Source: Thermoprotei archaeon
GTDB taxonomy: Archaea > Thermoproteota > Thermoprotei > QMSL01 > B3-G16
NCBI GenBank assembly: GCA_021162845.1
Contig: JAGGXX010000018.1
Coordinates: 1 to 64,000 of the forward strand
Direction: 5' to 3'
DNA: 64,000 nucleotides
A model generated the notes under the pieces. That model was not told where the DNA came from. It did not search any database and worked only from the letters and a program-made list of their open reading frames with translations. Numbering within the stretch: the stretch's first letter is position 1; each line of letters opens with the position of its first letter. Shown here piece by piece: positions 40,450 through 50,592 of the stretch. A program made the position numbers and the translations under genes.

Positions 40450-41157
40450 TTAGATGAGCTTTTTTAGTACGTCCTTAAGAACGGGAGCATAGAGCTCTTG
40501 TACGTTAATTACATAGGCTGAGGGAAAATAGGGAATTGCCATTCTCGCCAAATCTACTATCCTTTTAGCCTTAGATATCACAACTATGTCACTTGACGCT
40601 ACTAAGATACCCAAGGTGGCTACCGTGGTGTTAGGCTTTTTCGAGAGCATTACATCACCTTGAATATTTAAGGACTTCATGACCTCTCTAGTTCGCATTG
40701 CTAGCTTTCCACTATGGCTTATCGGTGCATCATATACCACAAAGACCTGACGAGGCCTAAGGGAGGATATTATCCTGAATAATAGACCTAATGCCTTGAA
40801 GGTAATATCCGTTATCTTATACTTCCTGAACGAGGTATAGATGTCACGTATAATGCCGTCATCGCAGAGTAACAGCGGATCCCCTCTAATGAGACTTTCT
40901 AGTGTTATCAGGACATTAAAGCCGTCCACCGAGAGGACTTCGTCCTTGATACAACTGGAATCCTTCGCGAGCTTGAATTTAACCATTCTTATCTCATCTT
41001 CCGTATGGAGGGATCTCAGAAGCAAGGATCTCTCGGGTTTGGAAAGGGGATACTTCCTAGCGACTATGTCTAGCGCTATTGATTTAGGGTAGCCCCTATA
41101 CAGGAGGTATTTCATATCAGCTAAGGGTTGACGAAGCCTTTCAAGCGAGAAGTCCAT
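40450..41157 (-). CDS. DUF434/DUF5616-type conserved archaeal protein
   Basis: YLLYRGYPKSIALDIVARKYPLSKPERSLLLRS...SVDGFNVLITLESLIRGDPLLLCDDGIIRD. Confidence 0.75.
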   Translation of the reverse strand: MDFSLERLRQPLADMKYLLYRGYPKSIALDIVARKYPLSKPERSLLLRSLHTEDEIRMVKFKLAKDSSCIKDEVLSVDGFNVLITLESLIRGDPLLLCDDGIIRDIYTSFRKYKITDITFKALGLLFRIISSLRPRQVFVVYDAPISHSGKLAMRTREVMKSLNIQGDVMLSKKPNTTVATLGILVASSDIVVISKAKRIVDLARMAIPYFPSAYVINVQELYAPVLKDVLKKLI

Positions 41158-41163
41158 TTCCGA

Positions 41164-43923
41164 TCATCGATCAGAAGGCAGGGTCTTGAAGATTAGACTA
41201 TGTGCAATTTCTAAAGCTTCATCTAGTCTATCTATGTCGGTGCCTCCTCCTTGAGCGAAAACCTCAGTACCTCCCCCGCTTCCACCCAGAACACGGGAGA
41301 CCTTGAAAGCCATATCACGAGCGGAGATGCCCAGTCTTCTTGCCTTCTGCCCTATCTTGACTACCACGAATGCCGATCTTCCGCCCTCTGTTCCGATAAG
41401 CACGACCAGGAAACTTGGGTCCTGAGAGGTTATGTTTTCCGCAATTTTAATGGCATCATCCCTAGTGCCATCGAACTTACCTAGGACAACTTTAATGCCC
41501 TCTAAGGTTTTGGCTTCGCTCATTAATTTCTTACTTAGGAGGAGCACGCGTTCCCTCTTAAGCGACTCGACTTCCTTACGTAATACCTTAACTCGCTGTC
41601 TCAGTTTGTCTACCGCTCTAACTAGACCTTCTCTTGGTGCATTGAGCATATCGGATAAGGCCTTTAGTACATCCTCTTCCTCGTATATTCGCTTCAAGGC
41701 CGCATCACCTACGCTAAATTCGAGCCTCACTACGCCATCCTGTATGCGCTCAGATCTGATTATCTTAATTAACCCTATTTCTCCCGTTGTACGACAATGC
41801 GTACCTCCACATGCCTCTACATCCCAGTCCTCGATCTCGACAATACGGATACGTCTTCCTGGAACTACTCCTCCTTGATATAGCGTGAAACCGTATTTAG
41901 CCTCGGCTTTCTCTCGATCCAAGATGCGTGTTTTAACGGACCTGTTCTCCATTACCACGCGATTAGCCAATAGCTCGATGTTTCTAAGCTCGGTTAATGT
42001 AAGGCTCTTGTAATGGGTTATGTCTAAGTGACTCCTCTCAACTCCCTTACTGGCACCTGCCTGCCATACATGTGGCCCAAGCACTTTGCGTGCTGCACCT
42101 ATCAATATGTGAGTAGCGGTATGATTTCTCATCAATGCACGTCGTCGTACGCTATCTATATGTCCTTTGACTTCTTCACCACCTCGTAAGGGCACACGAG
42201 TCTTGGTTATATGGACTATTACCTTCCCTACCTTTTGGACATCAAGCACTTCCACTTTGCTTCCATCTGGCAAGATCAAATAGCCTCGGTCAGCTGGTTG
42301 CCCGCCACCCTCAGGATAGAAAAGGGTTCTATCCAGGATCACGTACCTCCCATTGATGACCCGAAGAACCCGTGCAAGGAAGTCTGTGGCATACTGATCC
42401 TCATAATATAAAGGGATAGTAGGAGGCAGATCCTCTAAGGAGAGCTCAGGGATCTCTAGCTTAGTCTTTTTAGGTTTAGACTTAGCCGCTTGATGGCGCT
42501 CAGCTAATCTTGTGTAGAAATCCTCTGGGATCTCTACAGACATGCCCAGACCTTCACATACCTCCTTAACTACTATGGGATCTAAGCCGTGGGAATCATA
42601 GAGCTCGATAAGGTCTTCGATAGGCAGCTCCTTAACGCCCTTACTTAAGAGCCTTGATGCTCGCCTCTTGACGAGCTCCCTTCCCTTTCTTAAGGTAGTC
42701 TTAAAGCGTTTCTCCTCTATATTAATAATATCAAGGATCACATCTTCAACTTCCTTTAACTCGGGAAAATCCCTGTCTAAGTATTTAAGCTGTATAGCCA
42801 TTATCTCGGCTAGAGGACATTCTAAACCTAAAGCCATTATGGACCTCAGGGATCTCCTTATCAAAAGACGAGCCAAGTACCCGGCGCCGACATTAGATGG
42901 GACTACACCGTCATGAAGCATGAAGGATAGCGTGCGCGTGTGATCCGCTAAGATGTAGACGTTTTCAAGCGGTGTAAGAAGGGCTTCAAGTTCTCCTAAA
43001 CTCAAACCTACTTCATCAGCTACACGCTTTCGAAAGCCCACGAGACCTATACGTTTAACATCGAACTTACCGGCTATACGCGCAACGCTTATGAGAATTT
43101 TGTCATCAACCTTCTCTAAGTCGGCCATAGCTGAAAGACTATCGATGAATTGAGGGAAAATGGCATCGTATACTGTAGGCGTGCCTTTCGTTAGCCAAAC
43201 TATCCTCTCAAGACCGTAGCCTGTATCGACTATCTTATTTTTCATCTCGATGAGCTTATCATCAGTGGTCCTGTAATGCATAAACACTAGGGTAGCGACC
43301 TCTAGGCCTTCGACTAAAACCTCAAAGTCCTCCCCTGCGTTGCCTCCACCAGACCACCAGTCCTCCTTGAAAGTTATAGCTTCAGGAGGTACTCCTAATT
43401 CCTCAGTAAAGAAGTCAAAGGCAAGCTGCACTGTTTCATCAATCCAGTAAACGTTTTTCTCTGGATAATTGAAGGCATGATGTGCCATCATCTCAAATTC
43501 AGTGAGGTGGCGACCACTTCTGCCGACGTTATCCACATCCGTTAAACGTATGCAGGGCTGCGAGATCGTTAGGGGATTAGCTGGCGGAGGCACTACACCT
43601 TCGGTGACCCACGGCTGAAAATTATATATGGATGCTCCTACGAGATATACGTCATCACGCCACCTAGCTACTACTGGATATCGCTTTACGCGGGTATGCC
43701 CGCGTTCTTCCATGAAGCTCAGGAAGCACTCTCGAACCTGATCCATGGAGAGGTTTTTCCTCGTGGTAGGAGGGTTACCTAAGAAGGTATAATCTACACA
43801 GGGCTGATCTCCACAGAACTCGCGATCGGGATCGAGAGTCCAAAAATATGCGCCGCAATTCCTACAACGCTTTCTTATGAAGCCATGTTCCATGAACAAT
43901 TTAGTCCTCAGACTAATTGCCAT
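41164..43923 (-). CDS. alaS: alanyl-tRNA synthetase
   Basis: RKRCRNCGAYFWTLDPDREFCGDQPC, TISQPCIRLTDVDNVG, HTATHILIGAARKVLG, CGGTHCRTTGEIG. Confidence 0.96.
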   Translation of the reverse strand: MAISLRTKLFMEHGFIRKRCRNCGAYFWTLDPDREFCGDQPCVDYTFLGNPPTTRKNLSMDQVRECFLSFMEERGHTRVKRYPVVARWRDDVYLVGASIYNFQPWVTEGVVPPPANPLTISQPCIRLTDVDNVGRSGRHLTEFEMMAHHAFNYPEKNVYWIDETVQLAFDFFTEELGVPPEAITFKEDWWSGGGNAGEDFEVLVEGLEVATLVFMHYRTTDDKLIEMKNKIVDTGYGLERIVWLTKGTPTVYDAIFPQFIDSLSAMADLEKVDDKILISVARIAGKFDVKRIGLVGFRKRVADEVGLSLGELEALLTPLENVYILADHTRTLSFMLHDGVVPSNVGAGYLARLLIRRSLRSIMALGLECPLAEIMAIQLKYLDRDFPELKEVEDVILDIINIEEKRFKTTLRKGRELVKRRASRLLSKGVKELPIEDLIELYDSHGLDPIVVKEVCEGLGMSVEIPEDFYTRLAERHQAAKSKPKKTKLEIPELSLEDLPPTIPLYYEDQYATDFLARVLRVINGRYVILDRTLFYPEGGGQPADRGYLILPDGSKVEVLDVQKVGKVIVHITKTRVPLRGGEEVKGHIDSVRRRALMRNHTATHILIGAARKVLGPHVWQAGASKGVERSHLDITHYKSLTLTELRNIELLANRVVMENRSVKTRILDREKAEAKYGFTLYQGGVVPGRRIRIVEIEDWDVEACGGTHCRTTGEIGLIKIIRSERIQDGVVRLEFSVGDAALKRIYEEEDVLKALSDMLNAPREGLVRAVDKLRQRVKVLRKEVESLKRERVLLLSKKLMSEAKTLEGIKVVLGKFDGTRDDAIKIAENITSQDPSFLVVLIGTEGGRSAFVVVKIGQKARRLGISARDMAFKVSRVLGGSGGGTEVFAQGGGTDIDRLDEALEIAHSLIFKTLPSDR

Positions 43924-43935
43924 CGTTGAACCCTT

Positions 43936-44262
43936 CTATCCAAAGAGACCTGCTAACCCAGCAGCGATCTCCTCTTCGCTAGCTTCCTCTTCCTTCTTTT
44001 CCTCTTCTTCCTTCTTCTCCTCTTCTTCGGCGCCTGCAGGAGCCTTAGCAGCAGCGGGAGCAGCGGCGGCAGGAGCAGCTACGGGTACCGCAGCGGATTT
44101 GATGACCTCATCGATATTCACTTCCTTCAATGCCGCCACCAGGGCCTTGATACGCACTTCATCGACGCTTATCCCTGCTGCCTCTAAGACCTTCTTCAGA
44201 CTTTCCTCCGAGACCTGCTTCCCAGCGTGGTGTAACAATAAGCTAGCATATATGTACTCCAT
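43936..44262 (-). CDS. rpl12: ribosomal protein P1 (L12ae)
   Basis: [15 protein letters not shown]...acidic Ala/Glu linker...GLAGLFG C-terminus. Confidence 0.95.
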   Translation of the reverse strand: MEYIYASLLLHHAGKQVSEESLKKVLEAAGISVDEVRIKALVAALKEVNIDEVIKSAAVPVAAPAAAAPAAAKAPAGAEEEEKKEEEEKKEEEASEEEIAAGLAGLFG

Positions 44263-44315
44263 ACGATTGCACCCCCAACCCCTAACTTATTTTATATTAC
44301 TTAAATTTTCCTTTC

Positions 44316-45332
44316 CTATCCAAATAAGCTTGCGAGACCTTCAGCGAGCCCTTCTTCGGTGCTTTCCTCTTCCTTTTCTTCCTCCTCTTCCCTCTTTTCC
44401 GGCTCCTCTTCGCTCACTGCCTCTCTCTCGGCTACCTCAAAGCCTAATTCAGGATGGCTAGGTGCAACCAGATTTACGATGGCGTTCGCCTCAGCTAGCG
44501 CCCTCGCCATTATATAGGTTATCGTCTCCTTAGTGGGTATGACCATGCTTACAGCTAGAGCTATGGCCTTAGTATGGGCATCTATTAGCATGACGTCAAT
44601 TAGCTCCTTAACGGGATAAGCGATGCCCAGAGCTAGTTTTACGGCATCCAGATGAGCGCGAGATATGTCTTCCTTATATTGATCGATGTCAAGGAGGAGG
44701 TCGTCTGTAGTTAGGATGTGACCCCTATAATATAGGGCCTTAACTCTCAGACCTACTTCAATGGGCTTTATGTTCAGCCTAGTTAGTAGATCAGCTAAAT
44801 CCGTCGGTATTACCTCACCCTTCTTAACCACTACGGTATCCTTAACTACTACTACCGAACCCTCTTCGATTCTTATCGGGACCTTATACTGGTTGAACCT
44901 GCTTATTATCGGACCAGGTGAGAAGCCCGTATTCCCAGCGGGAATCACTATATCGTTAGGTGCTATGTCACCACCACGGGCTTCTCGTGCAACTTTATTA
45001 CGCTCTAAGAAGAGGCTCAATTCAAAGGGATTAATGTTAGTAAATATGAATATGTTCTGTCCGGTTAGGAACTCCTTTAACTTCTCAATTCCCGGTTTTA
45101 AGTTAGCGATATCATCTATAGCGCGTTTCATGAGCGTGTTCTTGCTAACGCGCAGAACTGCCATATCCTGTAGTTTTCGTCTAATTTCGAATATCTGGCT
45201 GGAGCCTATCCCGGCTATATCAGCAATGGCTATCACTTCATGTTTGCTTAATAGCTCCTTTAACCTTCGAACCTCTTCTATCTTCCACTTAGGTATAGGC
45301 CTCTTCTTATGCAGGGCTATACTAGCTGTCAT
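44316..45332 (-). CDS. rplP0: ribosomal protein uL10 (P0)
   Basis: KIEEVRRLKELLSKHEVIAIADIAGIGSSQIFEIRRKLQ; acidic tail ending LASLFG. Confidence 0.95.
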   Translation of the reverse strand: MTASIALHKKRPIPKWKIEEVRRLKELLSKHEVIAIADIAGIGSSQIFEIRRKLQDMAVLRVSKNTLMKRAIDDIANLKPGIEKLKEFLTGQNIFIFTNINPFELSLFLERNKVAREARGGDIAPNDIVIPAGNTGFSPGPIISRFNQYKVPIRIEEGSVVVVKDTVVVKKGEVIPTDLADLLTRLNIKPIEVGLRVKALYYRGHILTTDDLLLDIDQYKEDISRAHLDAVKLALGIAYPVKELIDVMLIDAHTKAIALAVSMVIPTKETITYIMARALAEANAIVNLVAPSHPELGFEVAEREAVSEEEPEKREEEEEKEEESTEEGLAEGLASLFG

Positions 45333-45338
45333 GTATTA

Positions 45339-46001
45339 TCACCATGGATCCACACTAACGGCTGGACCCATAGATAGCTTGACGTACACTTTCTCTATGT
45401 TATAGGGTACTTTATATTTTCTGGAGAGAACTTCAAATACAGCGTCTATATTATAGGCTATCTCCTTACTGTCCATGTCCTCGCTTCCCACAATACACAT
45501 CACTTGAGGTTGATTACGGATCCTTATGCGCACGGACCTCTTAAGCCTCTCCAGCAGAGGCGCTACGTTAGCTGTCGGGGGCACTGGGATGGGCATCTTC
45601 CCCCTAGGACCCAAGATTGGACCAAATAGACGGCCTATAAGAGGCATGAGATCTGCTTGGGCCACAAAGAACATGTACTCCTTGGCTAACTTCCTGACCT
45701 CTCGCCTGTTCGAACCTAACTTCTGGACATCATCCCGTGAGAGAACTAAATCCGCTCCTGCGTCCTTGGCCTTAAGGGCCAGATCCCCCTGAGCTATAAC
45801 GCAGATTTTTATGTCCTTATTAGGCTTATAAGGAAGAGTGACTATCTCGTTAATCCTATTCTCAGGCTGACGTACATCAACGTCCTTTAACTTAATGATC
45901 AGTTCTACGCTTTGCCTAAAGTTCCTAGGCTTAGCTAATCTCTTCGCCTCCTCAACGGCTTTAGCCACCTTATTTATATTAACAGTGGGCATTTTACTCA
46001 C
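45339..46001 (-). CDS. rpl1: ribosomal protein uL1
   Basis: RNFRQSVELIIKLKDVDV, FGPILGPRGKMPIPVPPTANV. Confidence 0.95.
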   Translation of the reverse strand: MSKMPTVNINKVAKAVEEAKRLAKPRNFRQSVELIIKLKDVDVRQPENRINEIVTLPYKPNKDIKICVIAQGDLALKAKDAGADLVLSRDDVQKLGSNRREVRKLAKEYMFFVAQADLMPLIGRLFGPILGPRGKMPIPVPPTANVAPLLERLKRSVRIRIRNQPQVMCIVGSEDMDSKEIAYNIDAVFEVLSRKYKVPYNIEKVYVKLSMGPAVSVDPW

Positions 46002-46500
46002 CTCCTAGCTTACTTATGAGCTCATCATATTTGCCTTCATCAACTTCCTTCTGAACCACCTTAGGATGCTTGCCTTCTACGGTTACCCCCATGCTGACGC
46101 ATGTACCTAGTACCTCTTTTACAGCTGCCTTTAGCGTTTTTGCCATCATATCAGGCATCTTTATCTTAGCTATTCGTATCACCTGTTCTACCTTCAGATC
46201 ACCTATAGCCTTCCTTCCACTCTCACCCGAGCCCTTTTGAACGCCCAATTCACGGAGTATGAGAGCTGCTGTCGTAGGCCTGCCCACAGATACCTCAAAC
46301 TTCTTAGTATCGACGTCTACTGTGACTATCACTGGGACTCGCATACCAGCGAACTCCCGTGTCAGCTCATTTATTTTAGCTACCACAGCACCTACATTAA
46401 GACCTAGAGGACCTAAACTAGGACCTATAGGTGGTCCGGGCGTCGCCCTGCCTCCTTCAACGAGGAACCTAAAGGATTTAGTTCTGGGCATTATAGACAC
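45994..46500 (-). CDS. rpl11: ribosomal protein uL11
   Basis: FLVEGGRATPGPPIGPSLGPLGLNVGAVVAKINELT. Confidence 0.96.
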   Translation of the reverse strand: MSIMPRTKSFRFLVEGGRATPGPPIGPSLGPLGLNVGAVVAKINELTREFAGMRVPVIVTVDVDTKKFEVSVGRPTTAALILRELGVQKGSGESGRKAIGDLKVEQVIRIAKIKMPDMMAKTLKAAVKEVLGTCVSMGVTVEGKHPKVVQKEVDEGKYDELISKLGGE

Positions 46501-46548
46501 CGGAAGTAGGCTCGGGTACGTTAGATAAGGGATTCTCAGATTTAAATG

Positions 46549-47016
46549 CTACTTTTGTGCCTTCTCGATTAACTTAACATAGTCGGCATTTATAGTAATG
46601 GGGAGCGGATAGGGGACTTCTAGTAATTCCACGGTTATCTCTTGATGCGTCCTATCCAGGCGTACTATCTTAGCTCGCATACCTTTCAGCGGGCCACTAA
46701 CTACTTCCACGATATCCCCTACGTCTAGGCTTTCTATGACGGGTTTAGGCATTAGAAGACGCTCTATGTCAGATATGTTTACCTTACCGTGGATCTTACC
46801 TTTTACATGTTTTATACCTGATGTCGCGATATCAACATAATGAGGAGTTGGAGCCTCGATCATGATGAAGCCTCTCACCTCATCCACGACAACTATAGAC
46901 CTTAAGGGTATCTTACGTACTCTTGCCCTGTTTTCGACAAGTAAGGCTACATTCACTTCCTGGCCCATTGTAGTACGAACCGCATAGATGTTACTAACGG
47001 GTCGCATCACCACCAC
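46549..47016 (-). CDS. spt5: transcription elongation factor Spt5 (NusG-like)
   Basis: NIYAVRTTMGQEVNVALLVENRA...DIVEVVSGPLKGMRAKIVRLDRTHQEITVELLE (KOW). Confidence 0.93.
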   Translation of the reverse strand: MVVMRPVSNIYAVRTTMGQEVNVALLVENRARVRKIPLRSIVVVDEVRGFIMIEAPTPHYVDIATSGIKHVKGKIHGKVNISDIERLLMPKPVIESLDVGDIVEVVSGPLKGMRAKIVRLDRTHQEITVELLEVPYPLPITINADYVKLIEKAQK

Positions 47017-47348
47017 CCAACACGCTTACCGTAAGCGTAAGTCATGATTAAGGTCACTATGATAGCAGCCGCTAAGTAAATGGGCAGTTCGTGGGGAAGG
47101 GATATTCTAACCTGTAGAGTTGAAAGTACTACGGAAAGGAATTCTATTATGAAGCCATAAAGGCCTATGGCTATGGTTCCTAGAGAACATACTTTAAATA
47201 TCATCCAGAAGTCGCTCTTCCCAGGCTTAGTGGATAACCTTAGGAGTCGCCGTATGGACTCAGTGAAGCTTCTAACCCCCATAGAGCTCACTTCACTAAA
47301 GGTGTTCTCGCATTTCATGCTTAAATGACGTCTTATATTTATTTCCAT
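47007..47348 (-). CDS. secE: SecE/Sec61-gamma-like protein with extra C-terminal hydrophobic segment
   Basis: SFTESIRRLLRLSTKPGKSDFWMIFKVCSLGTIAIGLYGFIIEFL; next to Spt5; second TM-like LPIYLAAAIIVTLIMTYAYG. Confidence 0.75.
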   Translation of the reverse strand: MEINIRRHLSMKCENTFSEVSSMGVRSFTESIRRLLRLSTKPGKSDFWMIFKVCSLGTIAIGLYGFIIEFLSVVLSTLQVRISLPHELPIYLAAAIIVTLIMTYAYGKRVGWW

Positions 47349-47491
47349 TCATAATGAGCTTCTCGATCGACCCAGCATGCGTAAGCTTCATAGAGCGAAG
47401 ATATCTTGAAGGCCAATACTACAAACCTTATTTTCTATCAATGATTCTGGGGAGCATTAATCTATCACCTTGATAAAGAGGGTCTAGATCC

Positions 47492-48394
47492 TTAAGCTAG
47501 GACCCGTTTTATGAACCATTCAGGATCGAACGGAAGTAAGTCCTCATAAGCTTGACCTGTACCTATGTAAATTACCGGCTTATTTAGGACCTTACTGATC
47601 GAAAGGGCAGCACCTCCCCGTGCATCGGCATCCGCTTTTGTAAGTATGATGGCATCTACGCCTACTTCTCTATCGAAAACAGTGGCCTGTTCCACGGCAT
47701 CATTCCCAGTTAGCGCATCTACGACCAGTATTTTAAGGTCTGGTTTAACTACACGTGCTATCTTCCTTAATTCCTCCATCAGGTTCTTATTCGTCTGCAT
47801 GCGTCCTGCAGTATCTATGAGCACTACGCTTATCCCCTTACTTTTAGCATGGATTACAGCATCGTAGGCAACCGCGGCAGGATCTGCGCCATACCTATGT
47901 TTAATGACTTTAACGCCAAGGCGTTTAGCATGTATCTCAAGCTGTTCTTCCGCCCCAGCTCTAAACGTATCACTACAGGCTAGGACAACCGAGATTCCAT
48001 TCTTCAGCAAATGATAAGCCAGCTTAGCTATGGTAGTGGTCTTCCCATGGCCATTTGGACCTAAGAATAAAACCACCAATGGATCACCCTTAGCAGCCTT
48101 AGCCAGGGATATCAGATCAGGGCGGGGTTTTTTGTCTAACATAGCCATAAGCGCCTTTTTAAGCGAGTCCCTCACGAGAACCTCTATCTTCTCCCTGCCT
48201 CTTTCTACACGCTTACCGAGGAGGTCGTTCTTTACCTCGTCGATCACTTCTTCCGCTACTGAAAGTGCTACGTCACTTTCTAGGAGCTTAAACAATAGTT
48301 CATTCAATAATGGTTCTAAGTTCTTCTCGTTAAGTTCTACCGTTCGTACTCGCGATATGAACTCTTGAAGGGCTTGTCTTAACTTACTGAACAT
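47492..48394 (-). CDS. ftsY: signal recognition particle receptor FtsY
   Basis: VVLFLGPNGHGKTTTIAKLAYHL, DTFRAGAEEQL, VLIDTAGRMQTNKNLMEEL. Confidence 0.95.
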   Translation of the reverse strand: MFSKLRQALQEFISRVRTVELNEKNLEPLLNELLFKLLESDVALSVAEEVIDEVKNDLLGKRVERGREKIEVLVRDSLKKALMAMLDKKPRPDLISLAKAAKGDPLVVLFLGPNGHGKTTTIAKLAYHLLKNGISVVLACSDTFRAGAEEQLEIHAKRLGVKVIKHRYGADPAAVAYDAVIHAKSKGISVVLIDTAGRMQTNKNLMEELRKIARVVKPDLKILVVDALTGNDAVEQATVFDREVGVDAIILTKADADARGGAALSISKVLNKPVIYIGTGQAYEDLLPFDPEWFIKRVLA

Positions 48395-48395
48395 T

Positions 48396-48860
48396 TCACC
48401 TCGTGCCTCTTCGCTCAGAGAGATATTTACGAAGTATAGGCTCTATCTCGGAGAGCTTACCCGTCACTTGATTTAGCTGATTTACTAGATCTTTCATCGA
48501 CTTGTCTATCTCATTCAAACGCGTATTTATGTATTCTATGGCTGTGTCAAAGCTCCTCTCAATAACGTACCCCGCACCTAAGTCTACCAATACGCTTTTC
48601 GCGTTTTCTAAAGAGCCGTATATATAGACACCGCCCCCTATGGGGATTAATAACTCATGCCCTTCGTTCTTATCCTTTAATGCGTTGAGCGCCTCCCGGG
48701 CATTGGTTAAGTTGGTCCTTAGCATATTTAAGGTATCTAACCTAGCTCGTATTAGCTGTGCGAGCCTCTGTAAGTAATCATATTCGTAAAGTAAACGTTG
48801 TACTTCGGCTTCCGTGAGTTCAATTCCGCTAGAGGGCGCACCCTTACTCATAAGCCCCAC
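48396..48860 (-). CDS. pfdA: prefoldin alpha subunit
   Basis: coiled-coil architecture, LLIPIGGGVYIYGSLENAKSVLVDLGAGYVIE. Confidence 0.9.
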   Translation of the reverse strand: MGLMSKGAPSSGIELTEAEVQRLLYEYDYLQRLAQLIRARLDTLNMLRTNLTNAREALNALKDKNEGHELLIPIGGGVYIYGSLENAKSVLVDLGAGYVIERSFDTAIEYINTRLNEIDKSMKDLVNQLNQVTGKLSEIEPILRKYLSERRGTR

Positions 48861-49084
48861 GTCGCTATAGCCCTTACGTACCTATTCTCCAGTTCATCAG
48901 GAGAAACTTCTCGCACATTATCGATTTTTATATGGCTACGCTTAAGTTTATGCCTACTACCCAATTCGGAGTACACCTTCTCCAAAGCATGCTCGACGCG
49001 TAAGGCTCTTACTTCCATGCGGAATTTTCTCCAATTACCCGAGATAAGCATCTTACCTTCAATTCGGAAATTCTTAACCTCCAA
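48848..49084 (-). CDS. rplX: ribosomal protein LX (L18a/L20a family)
   Basis: NFRIEGKMLISGNWRKFRMEVRALRVEHALEKVYSELGSRHKLKRSHIKI. Confidence 0.9.
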   Translation of the reverse strand: MEVKNFRIEGKMLISGNWRKFRMEVRALRVEHALEKVYSELGSRHKLKRSHIKIDNVREVSPDELENRYVRAIATWGL

Positions 49085-49089
49085 CCCCT

Positions 49090-49782
49090 TTACACCCCCG
49101 TGAGACCAAAGATCTGCTCTATATGTACCAACTCAGGACCCGTGGTCTCGTCACCAGCTAAAGCCCCTTTATCATTAACGACTAAACCTGCCCTTATAAA
49201 TGGTTTTCCTCTATTAATAGTACCTACATCAGCTACCTGGACTTTAAAGTAATTGCTTAAGCTCTTAATTTCATTAGCCGAAGCTTGAGGGGGCAACATG
49301 AGACCCTTATTGTTCACGGCCGCCGCTGAGCCCACCACGTCTATATCTGCTATTCTACCTATGGAGACCTCCACATCCAAGACATCGGCCAGCCTCTGAA
49401 TTACGCGTTTCTCGAAGTTCCTGAAGACTAATGCCGCACGATCATTGACGAGTATTAAATTACCCAAGGCAGTATATTTAGTGGGCAATACGTCCACTGC
49501 TATCTCCGCTCCCAACGCCTTCTTAAGCATGAGGGCCTCACTCGGCATTATCGTTTTAGGCAACAGGAGCCCCCTAGAATTACCCGCTACCAGGGCGCCG
49601 ATTATCCTAGAACCGTCGATACTGCAACGGATCACATGTTCATGATCTATCCCTAGCGTTTGGCTTATCGACTCAACGAACTTAGGGGGAACGTCCCTCG
49701 GCACCAACGCGTACTCATTTGTGGCCACTACGAAAACCCCTATGTTCGACGTACCATAGAGGGACGCCCTTTCGACGGCCAA
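49090..49782 (-). CDS. eif6: translation initiation factor 6 (aIF6)
   Basis: GTSNIGVFVVATNEYALVPRDVPPKF, repeated pentein signatures, NNKGLMLPPQA. Confidence 0.94.
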   Translation of the reverse strand: MAVERASLYGTSNIGVFVVATNEYALVPRDVPPKFVESISQTLGIDHEHVIRCSIDGSRIIGALVAGNSRGLLLPKTIMPSEALMLKKALGAEIAVDVLPTKYTALGNLILVNDRAALVFRNFEKRVIQRLADVLDVEVSIGRIADIDVVGSAAAVNNKGLMLPPQASANEIKSLSNYFKVQVADVGTINRGKPFIRAGLVVNDKGALAGDETTGPELVHIEQIFGLTGV

Positions 49783-49792
49783 ATAACATCCC

Positions 49793-50062
49793 CTATTCCG
49801 CTAGAGAGACCTCTACCCTGCCATCATCGTACTTTTTGGCTTTAACTTTAACGTAACGAGGTGGCTTTTCCCTCCCCCTAGACCATATGAACTCGTTCAC
49901 CTGTGGATCTATGACCACACCCTCGCCCTTCATATGCCTCAGTATGAAAGCCCTTAGCTCTCTCACTGCGCGCGCAGCCCTTTTTAGCCTACACGTCTCA
50001 TAGACATCGCTTAGAGGGACTAGGTATACCCTTTCTAGAACCACCTTATCTTCCTTAGACAT
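49793..50062 (-). CDS. rpl31e: ribosomal protein eL31
   Basis: LERVYLVPLSDVYETCRLKRAARAVRELRAFILRHMKGEGVVIDPQVNEFIWSRGREKPP. Confidence 0.94.
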   Translation of the reverse strand: MSKEDKVVLERVYLVPLSDVYETCRLKRAARAVRELRAFILRHMKGEGVVIDPQVNEFIWSRGREKPPRYVKVKAKKYDDGRVEVSLAE

Positions 50063-50073
50063 TAACCATCACC

Positions 50074-50229
50074 TCATACCTTAAGCCTTGTCCTTCTCCA
50101 ATGCCTTAGCTTAGGGTGCGTACGGAAGAGACCTTTCGTCTTAGCTATGACCCAGATCGGTGGACGCCTGTTTTGCTTAAGTGCCTTTGCAAGCCGCAAT
50201 TTCCTCCCTAATTGCTTATTACGGGCCAT
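50074..50229 (-). CDS. rpl39e: ribosomal protein eL39 (51 aa, absent from the ORF track)
   Basis: hand translation [51 protein letters not shown]. Confidence 0.95.
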   Translation of the reverse strand: MARNKQLGRKLRLAKALKQNRRPPIWVIAKTKGLFRTHPKLRHWRRTRLKV

Positions 50230-50232
50230 CTC

Positions 50233-50586
50233 CTAAAGCCTCCTTATGCGAATTTCCCTACGATATTGCCTATCTATCGATGCCAAGATCCTCTTAAGCA
50301 TGCTATCTGTGATAGGGGTCGCTACCCTACCCTCCTGTGCAAGCATTATCAGCTGATTTTCGAGTTGCTCGGCTATTGCGGGTCTTATCATCTTTATGTT
50401 GGCCAATCGGCTCCTAGCCTGAGGAGTTAATATAGCCCTAAGGATCGCCTCCTTTTTAGCCTCCATTATTTTACGCCTTCTCTCACGCTCAGCGGCTTCA
50501 AGGAGTCGCCTTTGGTATTCGAGCAACTTCCGCCTCCTTATCTCCTCAAGCTCCTCATCATCTAATACCTCGGAGCCCATAAGCAT
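50233..50586 (-). CDS. PDCD5/TFAR19-family DNA-binding protein
   Basis: [23 protein letters not shown]...[35 protein letters not shown]. Confidence 0.92.
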   Translation of the reverse strand: MLMGSEVLDDEELEEIRRRKLLEYQRRLLEAAERERRRKIMEAKKEAILRAILTPQARSRLANIKMIRPAIAEQLENQLIMLAQEGRVATPITDSMLKRILASIDRQYRREIRIRRL

Positions 50587-50592
50587 TCACCT

